In this document: piece after piece, positions 50,792 to 60,352 of the stretch
Layout: every line of letters starts with the position of its first letter
Position numbering within the stretch: position 1 is the stretch's first letter
From: JBGAJN01 sp044224905
GTDB taxonomy: Bacteria > Verrucomicrobiota > Verrucomicrobiia > Limisphaerales > JBGAJN01
DNA: 64,000 nucleotides
Assembly (NCBI GenBank): GCA_044224905.1
Contig: JBGAJN010000001.1
Location: 1-64,000, forward strand
Direction: 5' to 3'
The notes under the pieces: generated by a model
Databases searched by the model: none
Told to the model about the DNA's origin: nothing
Seen by the model: only the letters and a program-made list of their open reading frames with translations
Position numbers and translations under genes: made by a program

Positions 50792-52921
50792 TCAATTCAT
50801 CTGCACTTTGAAATAGTTCGAGGCAGATCCGCCCGTAGTCGTCGTTGCACGATAGCTCGCGTTGGGCACCAGCGACTGGAACGTCGCCGCGGGATCGTTG
50901 GTCAAACTTCCCCCGGGCACGGACGTCCGCAGGAGTTTGAACGTTCCCGCGACGCTATTGGTAAGCGTGAAGTCGATCGTAACCGTGACACCGTTGGTCA
51001 CCGCGATCTTCGTGACGTCCACCAACGGGCCCGTGACGGCGTTCACCACCAGAGTCGGTCCGAATTCATAATCGTAGCAGCCGACGTGCGGCTGCATCCG
51101 GAGATAAAAGATTCCATTGGTCGAGGGGCTGAAAATCAAATTGGTGGCCGTCGCGGCAATCGCAGTCATGTTGGAATTGCCCAACTGCAGCGCGTTCGTG
51201 ACCGTGATATCGTCGATCCACACACCGCTGTTCGTCTCACCGGTAAAGAACGTGCTGCCGTTGCGAGAATAGCGGAACCGGAGATTGACCTGCTTGTTGG
51301 CAAACGCCCCCAGCGACACCGTGGCATTGGTCCAACCGGCGTCCCAATACAGACTCGAATTGCTGCCGTTGCCACTGCGACTGTAAAGGTTCGTCCAGGT
51401 AACGCCATCATCGTCCGTCAGTTCCGCGTAAACGGTCGAGTTGGTCGTGGCGAAACGGAAGCGCGGATAAAACTGCAACTGACTCGTATTCGTCAAAACG
51501 AGCAAGCGATTGATCGCGAAAGTCTGGTCCGCGGCATAAAACGCCGTGTTGCTCAGAAAGCTCAGATGAAACGATTTGCTGCCCGTACGCGCCTGAATGC
51601 CGCTACGCAGCGAATAACCTCCGCTCGTCTGATCGACGATCAACGGCAGCGGCGCGTCCTCCGCACCTTCAGTCCACGCGTTGGTGGAAACTTGATACGT
51701 TTGCAGGAAGTACTGACTCGCGTTGCTCGCCGTCGTGAAGGAGTAAAGGTTGTTTCCTCGAACACTAGGGGTCGGCGGTCCGGTCAACGTCACCGGCTGA
51801 TTCAGCCGCGTCGGATCGATCACCGTCACGTTGTAAGTGTACGTGCTCAGCGGCGCGCCGATGACGTTGCTGATCGTCACCACATACGTTGTGTCCACCG
51901 CAGGTGCGTTGGTCGGAATGCCGACCGGCTCCCACACAATCGTCGGATCGCCCACGCCATCGAAGCCCATCGTACGGTAAATAACGCTCAACGGAATGTT
52001 GGTGCCCCCGACCGTCATCGTCACGGTCGCGTTCGTAAAGTCCGCGGTCGTGTTAGCAACCGAGAACGACCAGCGCGGATAAACCACTTGATATGGAACG
52101 AAGCCCTTGCTCGGCCACATGATGTTGGTCACGCCGGCCGGAACCGATGGGAGGAAATTTCCGATCACCCAGATTGCCGACGCGCTAACGTTCGTGCCGT
52201 TCAAGCTCGTGGTTGGGATGGAACCATTGCCCATCGTTTGCGCCTTGGAATAGAGCAGCCACCGACGGTGACCGACCTCAAGGTTGTTGGCCCCAGAGTC
52301 CTCAATGAAACCGCTGACCACATTCGGACCGTAGTTGTCGAAATTGAATCCGATACCGATGTTCGCGTGGTTCGCAGCGTTGGACCCGGCGAGCGACCAG
52401 CAAACCCAGCTCGGCGGTGGCGTGTGCGAGAGGGCTAGATTATCCGCCATCATCAACGCCGCCTTCTGACAAGGCGCATGGTTCGTGGCGACGTAGGTGA
52501 TGTTGGCCGGCAAGCCCGCCATCGCTCGAAAATAATTGATGCGCCGCAGCGTATCGTCGTGATGCGTCTGGGACACGCTGCCTTCGAGACACGCGTTCAA
52601 ATTCCCATTCGTCCAGCCCGTGCGCGCCTGAAAACCTTCGGACTGCTGGTAGATGCATTGGTAGAAGCTCGCCACTTCGGTGCGATCCAGCGGATTCACG
52701 GTCAGGCCAGTGATGCCATTCGTCGTGAGCGACTGAGTCACGAACGACGCCGTGTTCTCCTTAAGCTCAGTCGGGGAGAGCCGGACAACGTCGCCGAGAA
52801 TGAACGTGCCATTTTCCGCAGCGACCGCATCCGGCGAGCGCAGCACGGCCAGGCCGACCGTGAACGCGAGGATCGCGCATACTGCGGGTAAGCGAACGGA
52901 AAGTAGTGGATGGTTTTTCAT
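50792..52921 (-). CDS. Secreted CAP-domain protein with beta-sandwich C-terminus
   Basis: A 709-residue exported protein with signal ending DAVAAENG. A CAP/SCP domain occupies about 100-270: RRINYFRAMAGLPANITYVA, PCQKAALMMADNLALSHTPP and SGANNLEVGHRRWLLYSKAQ. The rest is beta-rich: an Ig-like region (about 290-390) and a MAM/LamG-like sandwich (about 420-600: WTEGAEDAPLPLIVDQTSGG, WIDDITVTNALQLGN). The end is a short Verrucomicrobia-type module (GTFKLLRTSVPGGSLTNDPA) like that of the frameshifted gene at 8538. It is secreted or surface-exposed. Function unknown. Confidence 0.83.
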   Translation of the reverse strand: MKNHPLLSVRLPAVCAILAFTVGLAVLRSPDAVAAENGTFILGDVVRLSPTELKENTASFVTQSLTTNGITGLTVNPLDRTEVASFYQCIYQQSEGFQARTGWTNGNLNACLEGSVSQTHHDDTLRRINYFRAMAGLPANITYVATNHAPCQKAALMMADNLALSHTPPPSWVCWSLAGSNAANHANIGIGFNFDNYGPNVVSGFIEDSGANNLEVGHRRWLLYSKAQTMGNGSIPTTSLNGTNVSASAIWVIGNFLPSVPAGVTNIMWPSKGFVPYQVVYPRWSFSVANTTADFTNATVTMTVGGTNIPLSVIYRTMGFDGVGDPTIVWEPVGIPTNAPAVDTTYVVTISNVIGAPLSTYTYNVTVIDPTRLNQPVTLTGPPTPSVRGNNLYSFTTASNASQYFLQTYQVSTNAWTEGAEDAPLPLIVDQTSGGYSLRSGIQARTGSKSFHLSFLSNTAFYAADQTFAINRLLVLTNTSQLQFYPRFRFATTNSTVYAELTDDDGVTWTNLYSRSGNGSNSSLYWDAGWTNATVSLGAFANKQVNLRFRYSRNGSTFFTGETNSGVWIDDITVTNALQLGNSNMTAIAATATNLIFSPSTNGIFYLRMQPHVGCYDYEFGPTLVVNAVTGPLVDVTKIAVTNGVTVTIDFTLTNSVAGTFKLLRTSVPGGSLTNDPAATFQSLVPNASYRATTTTGGSASNYFKVQMN

Positions 52922-52993
52922 ACCGTGGTTGTGAGTTTTGATTGTGAACTTAAAATTGCCAGCGGGCGCGATCGCCGCGATTGAACCGCAACT

Positions 52994-53686
52994 TCAGGCT
53001 GCCAGCGCGTGGGTTTCCCGATCCCACCTTCGCACGCACCAGCCCAGCGCGATTCCGAAAATCAAATGCGCCGAAAGTGTCACCGCGACAAACGTGGCCG
53101 TCAGCGCGATTCCGAAAAACTTCGGATACGGCGTTAACAACATCCCGAGCTCAAGCCCGACTGCGAGAAGCACCGCCCACGCAATGCTGCGCCGCGTCGC
53201 CCGACCAATCATCGCCATCAGCATCACGCCGAAGGTCATGCCGTTGCTGAAGTGATACAGCCAGCCGATCGCCTGCGCCGACGCGGAGTAGCTCGCTTGT
53301 TCCACCGGCTCGCCGAGAATCATCGCGCCAAAGCGTGGGAAGACCTTGAACAACTTCAGGTGGGGCACCACGTCATCGAGCCCGAGTTGCGGCGCGTACA
53401 CAAAAGGCACGCGAAACACGTCATACGCGCAAGCGGCGGCAAAGCCCGCCACCGCACCCACCGCGACCGCGCGCCACAAACGTCCGTCGCCTCGCGCTCC
53501 GTCCACCAACGCCAGCGCCAGCAACACCAATGTGGCCGGCACGAAGACGAACAAAGTAAACGTCCGCATTGAGCAGACTTGGAAGAACTCCACGAGCAAA
53601 CACCAAATCGACGTCGCGGAGAGAGCGAACACCGCTGCGCGCCAGCGGAGCGTCCACAGATTCAATTGACGATTTTCAGTTCGCAT
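52994..53686 (-). CDS. Polytopic membrane protein, hypothetical
   Basis: A 230-residue protein with six or seven hydrophobic segments, for example FALSATSIWCLLVEFF, TFTLFVFVPATLVLLALALV, AVAVGAVAGFAAACAYDVFR, SNGMTFGVMLMAMIG and IAWAVLLAVGLELGMLL. A soluble loop with HLKLFKVFPRFGAMILGEPV lies in the middle. No family is recognised; there is no transporter or enzyme motif. The start ATG at 53686 fits the hydrophobic profile. It is divergent from the carbonic anhydrase gene with a 98-bp gap. Confidence 0.75.
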   Translation of the reverse strand: MRTENRQLNLWTLRWRAAVFALSATSIWCLLVEFFQVCSMRTFTLFVFVPATLVLLALALVDGARGDGRLWRAVAVGAVAGFAAACAYDVFRVPFVYAPQLGLDDVVPHLKLFKVFPRFGAMILGEPVEQASYSASAQAIGWLYHFSNGMTFGVMLMAMIGRATRRSIAWAVLLAVGLELGMLLTPYPKFFGIALTATFVAVTLSAHLIFGIALGWCVRRWDRETHALAA

Positions 53687-53784
53687 TCGTCGAAATTACT
53701 TCCTTCGGAGCCTAGCCGAGTCGCCACGCCATCCAAGGCGGAAAGGTTGACGCCGGTTCCATTCGCGCCCCATGATATGGCGCA

Positions 53785-54432
53785 ATGCAAAGACTTATCG
53801 AAGGTGTCCACCGGTTCCGCGCCGACGAGCTCGGCGCCTATCGCGCCTTGTTTAAGAAGCTGTCGGTCAGCGGGCAAAATCCGCACACACTTTTCATTAC
53901 CTGCTCCGACTCACGCGTGCTCGCCGAGTTGATCACACATAGCCAGCCGGGCGATTTGTTCGTCGTGAAAAACATCGGCAACATCGTCCCGCCCGCCAGC
54001 GCCGTCGGCAGCACCAATTCCACCGCCGCCGCCATTGAGTTCGCCGTGCAGACGCTCAAAGTCGAGGACATCGTGGTCTGCGGCCATTCGCAATGCGGCG
54101 CAATGCAAGCACTGCTCCGAGGCGTGCCGCAGCCGGAAATGATGCCGCACCTGCGCGAGTGGATCGAAATCGCCGCGCCCGTGCGACGCGTGATCGAAAA
54201 GGATTACGTCCATCTCAAGACCGAAGAGGAACGCGAAATCGCCGCCGCCGAGGAAAACGTGCTGTTCGCTTTGGACAACCTCTACACCTACCCCGCCGTG
54301 CAGGCGCGGCTCGCCGATGGCTCGCTACAATTGCACGCGTGGTTCTTCAAAATCGCCACGGCGGAACTCTTCGCGTTCAATCCGGAGACCAAGCAGTTCT
54401 CGCCGTTGATCCGCCCTCCAGCGAGCAAGTAA
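53785..54432 (+). CDS. Beta-class carbonic anhydrase
   Basis: A 215-residue cytosolic enzyme from ATG 53785. Zinc-binding and catalytic residues are Cys40, Asp42 and Arg44 (ITCSDSRV) and His101 and Cys104 (CGHSQCGAM). The fold segment VKNIGNIVPP and the C-terminal LHAWFFKIATAELFAFNPET complete the family. It interconverts CO2 and bicarbonate. It stands alone and converges on gltX (18-bp gap). The sequence belongs to the bacterial beta-class; no membrane anchor is seen. Confidence 0.95.
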   Translation: MQRLIEGVHRFRADELGAYRALFKKLSVSGQNPHTLFITCSDSRVLAELITHSQPGDLFVVKNIGNIVPPASAVGSTNSTAAAIEFAVQTLKVEDIVVCGHSQCGAMQALLRGVPQPEMMPHLREWIEIAAPVRRVIEKDYVHLKTEEEREIAAAEENVLFALDNLYTYPAVQARLADGSLQLHAWFFKIATAELFAFNPETKQFSPLIRPPASK

Positions 54433-54450
54433 GTCGCTCCGCAATTCGAA

Positions 54451-55797
54451 TCAACTCACCGCCGTCAACGCACGATCCATGCGTTGAAGAACGCGATCCT
54501 TGCCGAGGATTTCCAGCAGGTGATACAGGCTCGGACCAGCAGTGTTGCCGGTGCAGGCCAGGCGCGTCGGATGCACGAGCGGGCCGGCTTTCACGCCGCA
54601 TTCCGCCGCCGTGGCTTTCAACGCCACTTCGAGTGACGCCGCGTCGAACTTCTCCAGCTTGGCAAATGCGTCGCGAAGTTTTTGCACGCGAGGCTTACTC
54701 TCGGCGGTGAAATCCTTCGCAAGAACGGCAGGATCGAGCTTGATGTCGTCGGTGAAATAGAAGCCAGCGTAGGCGGGCAGTTCGGAGAAGAGCTTCACCT
54801 TGCCGAGACAAGAATCGAGCGCGGCCTTCACGTAGGCGAGCGGCCATTTGTTCGTATCGACACCGGCGCGGGCGAGCGCGTGGACGGCGCCGGAGTGGAA
54901 TTTTTCCGTTGGCAGCTCGCGAAGATATTCGCCGTTGAGCCATTGCAGCTTCGCCATATCGAAGCGCGCGTTGTGGCGGAGAATCTGTGGCAGGTCGAAG
55001 CGCTCGATGACTTCGGTGCTGGCAAGTTTCTCGCGGTTGTCCTTCGGCGACCAACCGAGGAGACAGAGGTAATTCACCACGGCCTCAGGCAGGAAACCTT
55101 CCTCCATGTAGCTCGAGAGCGAGGCACCGGTGTCGCGTTTGCTCATCTTGGAACCGTCGCCATTGAGGATGAGCGGGATGTGCGCGTACTTCGGCGGCTG
55201 CACGTCGAACGCTTTGAAGAGCGCGATGTGCTTGGCGGTGTTGCTGAGGTGATCCTCGCCGCGGATGACGTGGGTGATCCCCATGTCGAGATCGTCCACA
55301 ACGTTGACGAAGTGGAACACCGGCTGGCCATCACTGCGAACGATGACGAAATCCGGATCCTCGGCCTCGCGGTCAGTGAGCTCACGGCGAACTTCGCCCA
55401 CGACCAGGTCGTGAATGATCACGGCTTCGCGTTGCATGCGGAATTTCACGGCGCCTTCGTGCTCGTAAGCGAGGCCGCGGGAGAGCAGCGCCTGGACGCG
55501 TTGCTCGTAATTCGCGCGGCGTTGCGATTGAAAGTACGGGCCGCAATCGCCCTTGCACGGACCCGCAGCATCAGCGGTCAGCGGACCTTCGTCCCAGTCA
55601 AGACCGAGCCAGCGGAGACCCTGCAGAATAACTTCCACGGCTTCGAGCGAGTTGCGTGCGGCGTCGGTGTCCTCGATGCGGAGGATGAACTTGCCGCCAG
55701 TGTGCCGGGCGTAAAGCCAGTTGAACAGCGCCGTGCGGGCGCCGCCGATGTGAAGGTAACCGGTCGGTGACGGGGCGAAGCGAACGCGAACACTCAT
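54451..55797 (-). CDS. gltX: Glutamate-tRNA ligase
   Basis: A 448-residue class I synthetase from ATG 55797; an in-frame TTG at 55812 is less likely. It has the HIGH-type motif APSPTGYLHIGGART, the active-site segment FILRIEDTDAARN and the KMSKS-type motif GSKMSKRDTGASL. The C-terminal anticodon-binding part is shorter than in E. coli (471 residues) but in the normal range. It charges tRNA-Glu. A second, truncated paralogue (gluQ) lies at 60844. It converges on the carbonic anhydrase gene. Confidence 0.95.
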   Translation of the reverse strand: MSVRVRFAPSPTGYLHIGGARTALFNWLYARHTGGKFILRIEDTDAARNSLEAVEVILQGLRWLGLDWDEGPLTADAAGPCKGDCGPYFQSQRRANYEQRVQALLSRGLAYEHEGAVKFRMQREAVIIHDLVVGEVRRELTDREAEDPDFVIVRSDGQPVFHFVNVVDDLDMGITHVIRGEDHLSNTAKHIALFKAFDVQPPKYAHIPLILNGDGSKMSKRDTGASLSSYMEEGFLPEAVVNYLCLLGWSPKDNREKLASTEVIERFDLPQILRHNARFDMAKLQWLNGEYLRELPTEKFHSGAVHALARAGVDTNKWPLAYVKAALDSCLGKVKLFSELPAYAGFYFTDDIKLDPAVLAKDFTAESKPRVQKLRDAFAKLEKFDAASLEVALKATAAECGVKAGPLVHPTRLACTGNTAGPSLYHLLEILGKDRVLQRMDRALTAVS

Positions 55798-55914
55798 TTC
55801 GTTGGGTTCCAAGTTTCAGGTTTCAAGTTTCTAGCTGCGAGCCAAGTGTGCGGCTGGAATCGCGGGCTGACAAGCACGTTGGCCATCGCATTCCCTAATA
55901 ATCAATTCGCCAAC

Positions 55915-56889
55915 TCATCCCCGCGGACGCGCGGGATCGAGTTGTTCCAGAACCCGGCAAAGGGCTTCGAGGCGCGGCGTGTTCACGCCGGCGGCCTTCG
56001 CCTGACGCAACGGCTCGCGGAAGAGACTTTCGAGTTCAAGCGGTTGGCCACGCTCGAAGTCCACGAGCGTCGAGGCGCGATACGCACCCATCCCACGGGT
56101 GCGATCGATCTGGAGATCAGCGTAGCTCTCGGCGATTTTCAATCCCTTCGCGTTCGCTGCCGCAATGACTTCGAGCATCACCTCGCGCACCAACGCGGCC
56201 CAACGCGCGTCGCTGAGCAACTGGTCCGTCGGCATTACCGAACCATGCGGAGCAACGCCTGACGGTAGAGAACCAGTCAGTGCGTCGATCCCCGCCGCGC
56301 CCGCGACTCCGAGTCCGTTGAAGGGAATATTCCAGACGAGTTTTTCCCAGTGCGTGCGTTCGAGATTGTCGGTCACTTTGCACGGAACGCCCGCATGCCG
56401 AATCATCGACGCAATGTCGTGGGTACGCGGCTCGGGATAATGTTGATACTCACCCATCACAATCTTGCCTTGCGCGATATGCACGATCACGCCGGGCTCA
56501 ACGCGATTGAGGCACACGAAGCAAAGACCGCCGAGAATTTTCTCCGCGCCGAACAACGCTGCGAGTTGCTCCTCGTTGCCCAAACCATTTTGCAAGGTCA
56601 TCACCGCGGTGTGTCCGCCGACGAGCGGCGGGAGAAGTTTTCCAAACTTCGCGTTCGCCGTCGTCTTGAGACCGATCAACACAAGATCGGCAACACCGAT
56701 TTCGTCCGACGTCCGCGCACACTTCGGGTTGATGTGAAAGTCCCCCTCGGGACTGCGCACGTGCAAACCACGACGGCGCACAATGTCGTAATCGGATCGC
56801 AGAAGGAAATGAACCTCCTGTCCGTCGTGCGCGAGCTTGGCGCCGTAGTAACTGCCCAGTGCGCCGCAGCCAATGACGGCGATCTTCAT
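55915..56889 (-). CDS. panE: 2-dehydropantoate 2-reductase (ketopantoate reductase)
   Basis: A 324-residue enzyme from ATG 56889 (MKIAVIGCGALGSYYGAKLA). The NADPH-binding motif is GCGALGSYYG, followed by VLIGLKTTANAK and TLQNGLGNEEQLA. The catalytic Lys is in HWEKLVWNIPFNGLGVAG. It reduces ketopantoate to pantoate for coenzyme A synthesis. It is separated from the HU gene by a strong terminator, so it has its own transcript. Paralogues of this family act on other keto acids, so the exact substrate is likely but not certain. Confidence 0.88.
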   Translation of the reverse strand: MKIAVIGCGALGSYYGAKLAHDGQEVHFLLRSDYDIVRRRGLHVRSPEGDFHINPKCARTSDEIGVADLVLIGLKTTANAKFGKLLPPLVGGHTAVMTLQNGLGNEEQLAALFGAEKILGGLCFVCLNRVEPGVIVHIAQGKIVMGEYQHYPEPRTHDIASMIRHAGVPCKVTDNLERTHWEKLVWNIPFNGLGVAGAAGIDALTGSLPSGVAPHGSVMPTDQLLSDARWAALVREVMLEVIAAANAKGLKIAESYADLQIDRTRGMGAYRASTLVDFERGQPLELESLFREPLRQAKAAGVNTPRLEALCRVLEQLDPARPRG

Positions 56890-56990
56890 GAGCGAAACGT
56901 AACGCGTATTCCGCCAGGCGTAATTCAAAAAGTGCAACCATCGCCAAAGCCGCGCCCGCACTGGGTTTGGGATGAATTACGAATCCAAAA

Positions 56991-57024
56991 ACAAAAAAGG
57001 CACCCTGACGAATCAGGGTGCCTT
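56991..57024 (-). terminator. Rho-independent terminator after the HU gene
   Basis: A perfect 12-bp stem AAGGCACCCTGA/TCAGGGTGCCTT with a four-base loop (56997-57024). On the minus strand, the direction of HU transcription, it is followed by a T run (the A tract at 56993-56998). It lies 17 bp after the HU stop. Confidence 0.93.
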
Positions 57025-57040
57025 TATGAAAAGAAGCGAA

Positions 57041-57328
57041 TTACTTCGCGCCGAGGATCGCATCCTTCGCGGCCTTAGCGACACGGAACTTCACGACCTT
57101 CTTGGCCGGGATGTTGATGGTGGCGCCGGTGGCGGGATTGCGACCGATGCGGGCCTTGCGGTTCACGAGAACCAGCTTGCCGAGACCGGGGAGAGTGAAG
57201 CTGTTCTTGGCGTTCTTGTAAGCCAATTCGCAAATGTGGTCGAGAATCTCAACCGCTTGCTTCTTGGTGATGCTGTTCTTGTCCGCGATGGCGGACGCGA
57301 TCTGGGATTTGGAGAGGGCTTTAGCCAT
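57041..57328 (-). CDS. HU-family nucleoid DNA-binding protein
   Basis: A 95-residue protein from ATG 57328 with the HU fold: an N-terminal helix pair (MAKALSKSQIASAIADKNSI), FTLPGLGKLVLVNRKARIGR and the DNA-binding arm signature RNPATGATINIPAKKVVKFR. It binds and bends DNA nonspecifically as a dimer. It has its own strong terminator and a 182-bp promoter region shared with the divergent kinase gene. The copy is typical in length; whether HU or IHF cannot be told, but HU is more likely. Confidence 0.96.
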   Translation of the reverse strand: MAKALSKSQIASAIADKNSITKKQAVEILDHICELAYKNAKNSFTLPGLGKLVLVNRKARIGRNPATGATINIPAKKVVKFRVAKAAKDAILGAK

Positions 57329-57510
57329 AGTGTATTTGTTGTTTGTTTTTGTGATCCGTCTTGCGACTTGCGCGTATAAAAGACCGCCGAAGAAACGGGC
57401 GCAAGTAGAAAAATCATAATATTTACGGCCTCCAAACTGACCTCACCACGATTTGGATCAACCCTGGAGCACAAGCTTGACTTGAATTTTGATTCCCACA
57501 ACATCGCGGC

Positions 57511-58530
57511 GTGGCAGCACTTTTCACGATCGAGTCGGATTTTCGCTACGAAGTCACTCGCAAGATTTTCGAGGGCGGAATGGGCATTGTTTACGAGGCC
57601 GAGCAACACGGCGCACGCGATTTCGTCAAGCGGGTCGCGCTGAAAGTCATTCGACAGACCTACTCGAATCAAAAACAGTTCATCGATAATTTCATCGGCG
57701 AAGCCAAGCTCGTGGCGGACTTGATCCACACGAACATCGTGCAGACCTACCATCTCGCGGAATCACGCGGCGTGTATTTCATCGCGATGGAGCTGATCCG
57801 CGGCGTAAACCTCGAACAGTTCACGCAGCAATTGAAGGACAAGGGGCGCATTTTGCCCCCTGAACTCGCGGTGTTTATCACCAGTCGCATTGCGCGCGGT
57901 CTCGCTTACGCCCACGACAAGACCGATCGCCACAACAAGCCGCTCGGCCTTGTGCATCGTGACGTGAGCTTCAAGAACATCATGATCGCCTTCGAAGGCG
58001 ACGTAAAACTCACCGACTTCGGCATCGCCAAAGCGCGTGGTTATCTCAGCGACAACGAAGGGGAAGTCATCGCCGGCAAGGCCGACTACATGAGCCCGGA
58101 GCAGGCGAACTTCGAGATCACGGACAAGCGTTCGGATATTTTCTCCACGGGCGTCGTGCTCGCGCACTTGTTGCTCGGCTACAATCCTTTCAAGGACGAC
58201 ACCGCCGAGGAATCGCGCCAGCGAATCCTCAACATGGCGATCCCCGATTTCTGCAAGCTCGACACGCGCATTGATCATCGCCTCAACGAGATTCTCCAGC
58301 ACGCCCTCTCCCGCGATCTGAAGGAACGCTACGCCAACTCGAATCTTCTGCTCTACGATCTCGAGCATTACATCTATCACTCCGGCTACGGCCCGACGAA
58401 CGAGACGCTCGGTAAGTTCATCCGCGAATTGTTCGGCCAAACCGACTATCAAGCCATGCAGGACGCCCGCGGCGGCACGGTGCAAATCGACCGCGCCACG
58501 ACCATTCCTGTTCCCCGCCCCACCAAGTAA
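57511..58530 (+). CDS. Ser/Thr protein kinase, soluble
   Basis: A 339-residue kinase starting at GTG 57511. The kinase core has FEGGMGIVYEAEQ, VALKVIR (Lys), VHRDVSFKNIMI and LTDFGIAKARG, with YMSPEQA and SDIFSTGVVLAHLLLGYNPF. The catalytic loop has Ser where most kinases have Lys (HRDVS instead of HRDIK), as in many myxobacterial-type kinases. No membrane segment or sensor domain is present; a short Pro/Thr tail ends the protein. The next gene, aguB-like, starts 6 bp later, so the two are co-transcribed. Substrate unknown. Confidence 0.9.
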   Translation: MAALFTIESDFRYEVTRKIFEGGMGIVYEAEQHGARDFVKRVALKVIRQTYSNQKQFIDNFIGEAKLVADLIHTNIVQTYHLAESRGVYFIAMELIRGVNLEQFTQQLKDKGRILPPELAVFITSRIARGLAYAHDKTDRHNKPLGLVHRDVSFKNIMIAFEGDVKLTDFGIAKARGYLSDNEGEVIAGKADYMSPEQANFEITDKRSDIFSTGVVLAHLLLGYNPFKDDTAEESRQRILNMAIPDFCKLDTRIDHRLNEILQHALSRDLKERYANSNLLLYDLEHYIYHSGYGPTNETLGKFIRELFGQTDYQAMQDARGGTVQIDRATTIPVPRPTK

Positions 58531-58536
58531 GCAGCC

Positions 58537-59433
58537 ATGAAGCCGGCCCGGAAGTCCTCCATCGTCAATGTTGGCCTGGTGCAAACAAGTTGCACCGCCG
58601 ATCCCCAAGCGAACCTCAAGAAGCAGCTCACCCTCGTGGAGCGCGCCGCCAAACAGGGAGCGCAAATCATCTCCACGCAGGAACTTTTTCGCTCGCAGTA
58701 TTTCTGCCAGAACGAAGACCACGAGAACTTCAAACTCGCGGAAACCATTCCCGGACCGAGCACCGATGCTTTTCAAAAACTCGCGAAGAAATACCAAGTC
58801 GTGATCATCGCGTCGCTGTTCGAGCGGCGCGCCTCCGGCCTCTATCACAACACCGCCGCGATCATCGACGCCGACGGGCGGATGCTCGGCATCTATCGCA
58901 AGATGCACATTCCGGACGATCCGTTGTTCTACGAGAAATTCTATTTCACGCCCGGCGACCTCGGCTTCCACGCGTGGCAGACGCGCTATGGCAAGATCGG
59001 CGTGCTGATTTGCTGGGATCAATGGTATCCCGAAGCCGCGCGCCTCACGGCGATGCAAGGGGCAGAAATTCTTTTCTACCCGACCGCCATCGGCTGGCAT
59101 CCGAAGGAAAAGAAGGAATACGGCGTCAATCAGCACGGCGCCTGGGAAACCATCCAACGCTCCCACGCCGTCGCCAACGGCTGCTACGTCGCTGTCGCGA
59201 ACCGCATCGGACTGGAGCAACCCATCGGCGGCGACGGCCTCGAGTTCTGGGGGCAGAGCTTCATCGCCGGTACCAGCGGACAAATTCTCGCCAAAGCCAG
59301 CGTCGACAAGGAAGAGATCCTCATAGCGCCGCTGGACTTGAGCAAAGTCGACGTTACCCGCACGCACTGGCCCTTCCTCCGCGACCGGCGCATCGACGCC
59401 TACGGCGATCTGACCAAACGGTTCAGCGATTAA
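58537..59433 (+). CDS. aguB: Carbon-nitrogen hydrolase, N-carbamoylputrescine amidase-like
   Basis: A 298-residue nitrilase-superfamily amidase. Catalytic Glu49 is in STQELFRSQYFCQ, the Lys is in IYRKMHIPDDPLFYEK and the Cys is in VLICWDQWYPEAARLTAMQG. The segment RKMHIPDDPLFYEKFYFTPG and TAIGWHPKEKKEYG are typical of AguB, which converts N-carbamoylputrescine to putrescine. Agmatine deiminase (aguA) is not adjacent. It follows the kinase gene closely. The gene symbol reflects motif similarity and is not proof of substrate. Confidence 0.85.
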   Translation: MKPARKSSIVNVGLVQTSCTADPQANLKKQLTLVERAAKQGAQIISTQELFRSQYFCQNEDHENFKLAETIPGPSTDAFQKLAKKYQVVIIASLFERRASGLYHNTAAIIDADGRMLGIYRKMHIPDDPLFYEKFYFTPGDLGFHAWQTRYGKIGVLICWDQWYPEAARLTAMQGAEILFYPTAIGWHPKEKKEYGVNQHGAWETIQRSHAVANGCYVAVANRIGLEQPIGGDGLEFWGQSFIAGTSGQILAKASVDKEEILIAPLDLSKVDVTRTHWPFLRDRRIDAYGDLTKRFSD

Positions 59434-59470
59434 TCCCACGAGGCCCACGGCTTCCCACCTGCGCACTCCC

Positions 59471-60322
59471 ATGAGCAACGACACTTCGGCTGCCACAGCC
59501 TGGGTGACCGGCGCCGGCGGCCTGATCGGCCATCAACTTGTCGAACTCGCACGGCAATTCGCCCCACGAATGCGAATCGTCGCGCTTGCCCGCGAACAAC
59601 TGGACCTCATCGATCACGCCGCAGTCACGAGGACCTTTCGACAACAAAGACCGAGACTCGTCATCCACTGCGCGGCGATGAGCAAGAGCCCCGCGTGTCA
59701 GGCTGACCCGGCTCGCGCGAAGTTGGTGAACGTTGAGGTCACCCGCCACCTCGCGGAGCTCGCCGCAGAAATTCCGTTCGTCTTCTTTTCCACCGACCTA
59801 GTTTTCGACGGGCGCAAAGGCAACTACGTCGAGACTGACGCGCCCAACCCCCTCTCCATCTATGCCGAGACTAAAGTGGCCGCGGAGCAAATCGTCCTAC
59901 GCAATCGGCACCACACCGTCATCCGCACGTCACTCAATTATGGCACCTCGCCAAAAGGAAACTCCGCGTTCAACGAAGATCTGATGCTCCAACTCCGCGA
60001 AGGAAAACGGGTGAGCCTCTTCACCGACGAATACCGTAGTCCGATTCCAGCCGCGGCCACGGCACGTGCTGTTTGGGAATTAGTCGGGCAAAAGGCCACC
60101 GGCCTGTTCCACCTCGCCGGCGCGGAACGACTTTCGCGATTCGACATCGGCAAGTTGATTGTCGCGCGCACGCCCGAGTTCACCGAACAACTCAAAGCCG
60201 AATCACGCAGCACGTATAGCGGCGCACCACGCCCGCCCGACACGTCACTCAACTGCGCCAAGATTCAACGTGTGCTCTCGTTTCCATTGCCTCGATTTGG
60301 CGATGCGTTGCGGGGCAATTGA
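59471..60322 (+). CDS. RmlD-like NAD(P)-dependent reductase
   Basis: A 283-residue extended SDR protein from ATG 59471. The nucleotide-binding motif is VTGAGGLIGHQLVELA, followed by VIHCAAMSKSPACQADP (the NAA-type loop) and the catalytic YAETK of the Y-x3-K pair after FFSTDLVFDGRKGNYVETDA. This is the dTDP-4-dehydrorhamnose reductase fold. It could act in rhamnose or other sugar nucleotide synthesis, but no rml partners are nearby, so the substrate is open. It follows aguB-like by 37 bp. Confidence 0.82.
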   Translation: MSNDTSAATAWVTGAGGLIGHQLVELARQFAPRMRIVALAREQLDLIDHAAVTRTFRQQRPRLVIHCAAMSKSPACQADPARAKLVNVEVTRHLAELAAEIPFVFFSTDLVFDGRKGNYVETDAPNPLSIYAETKVAAEQIVLRNRHHTVIRTSLNYGTSPKGNSAFNEDLMLQLREGKRVSLFTDEYRSPIPAAATARAVWELVGQKATGLFHLAGAERLSRFDIGKLIVARTPEFTEQLKAESRSTYSGAPRPPDTSLNCAKIQRVLSFPLPRFGDALRGN

Positions 60323-60352
60323 CACGTTCGAACGCGGATGCATGCTTTAGAA

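Noticed and set aside
57763..59496. 577-codon open frame antisense to the second kinase and the aguB-like gene
   Set aside because: It covers two well-supported genes and has no motif of its own.
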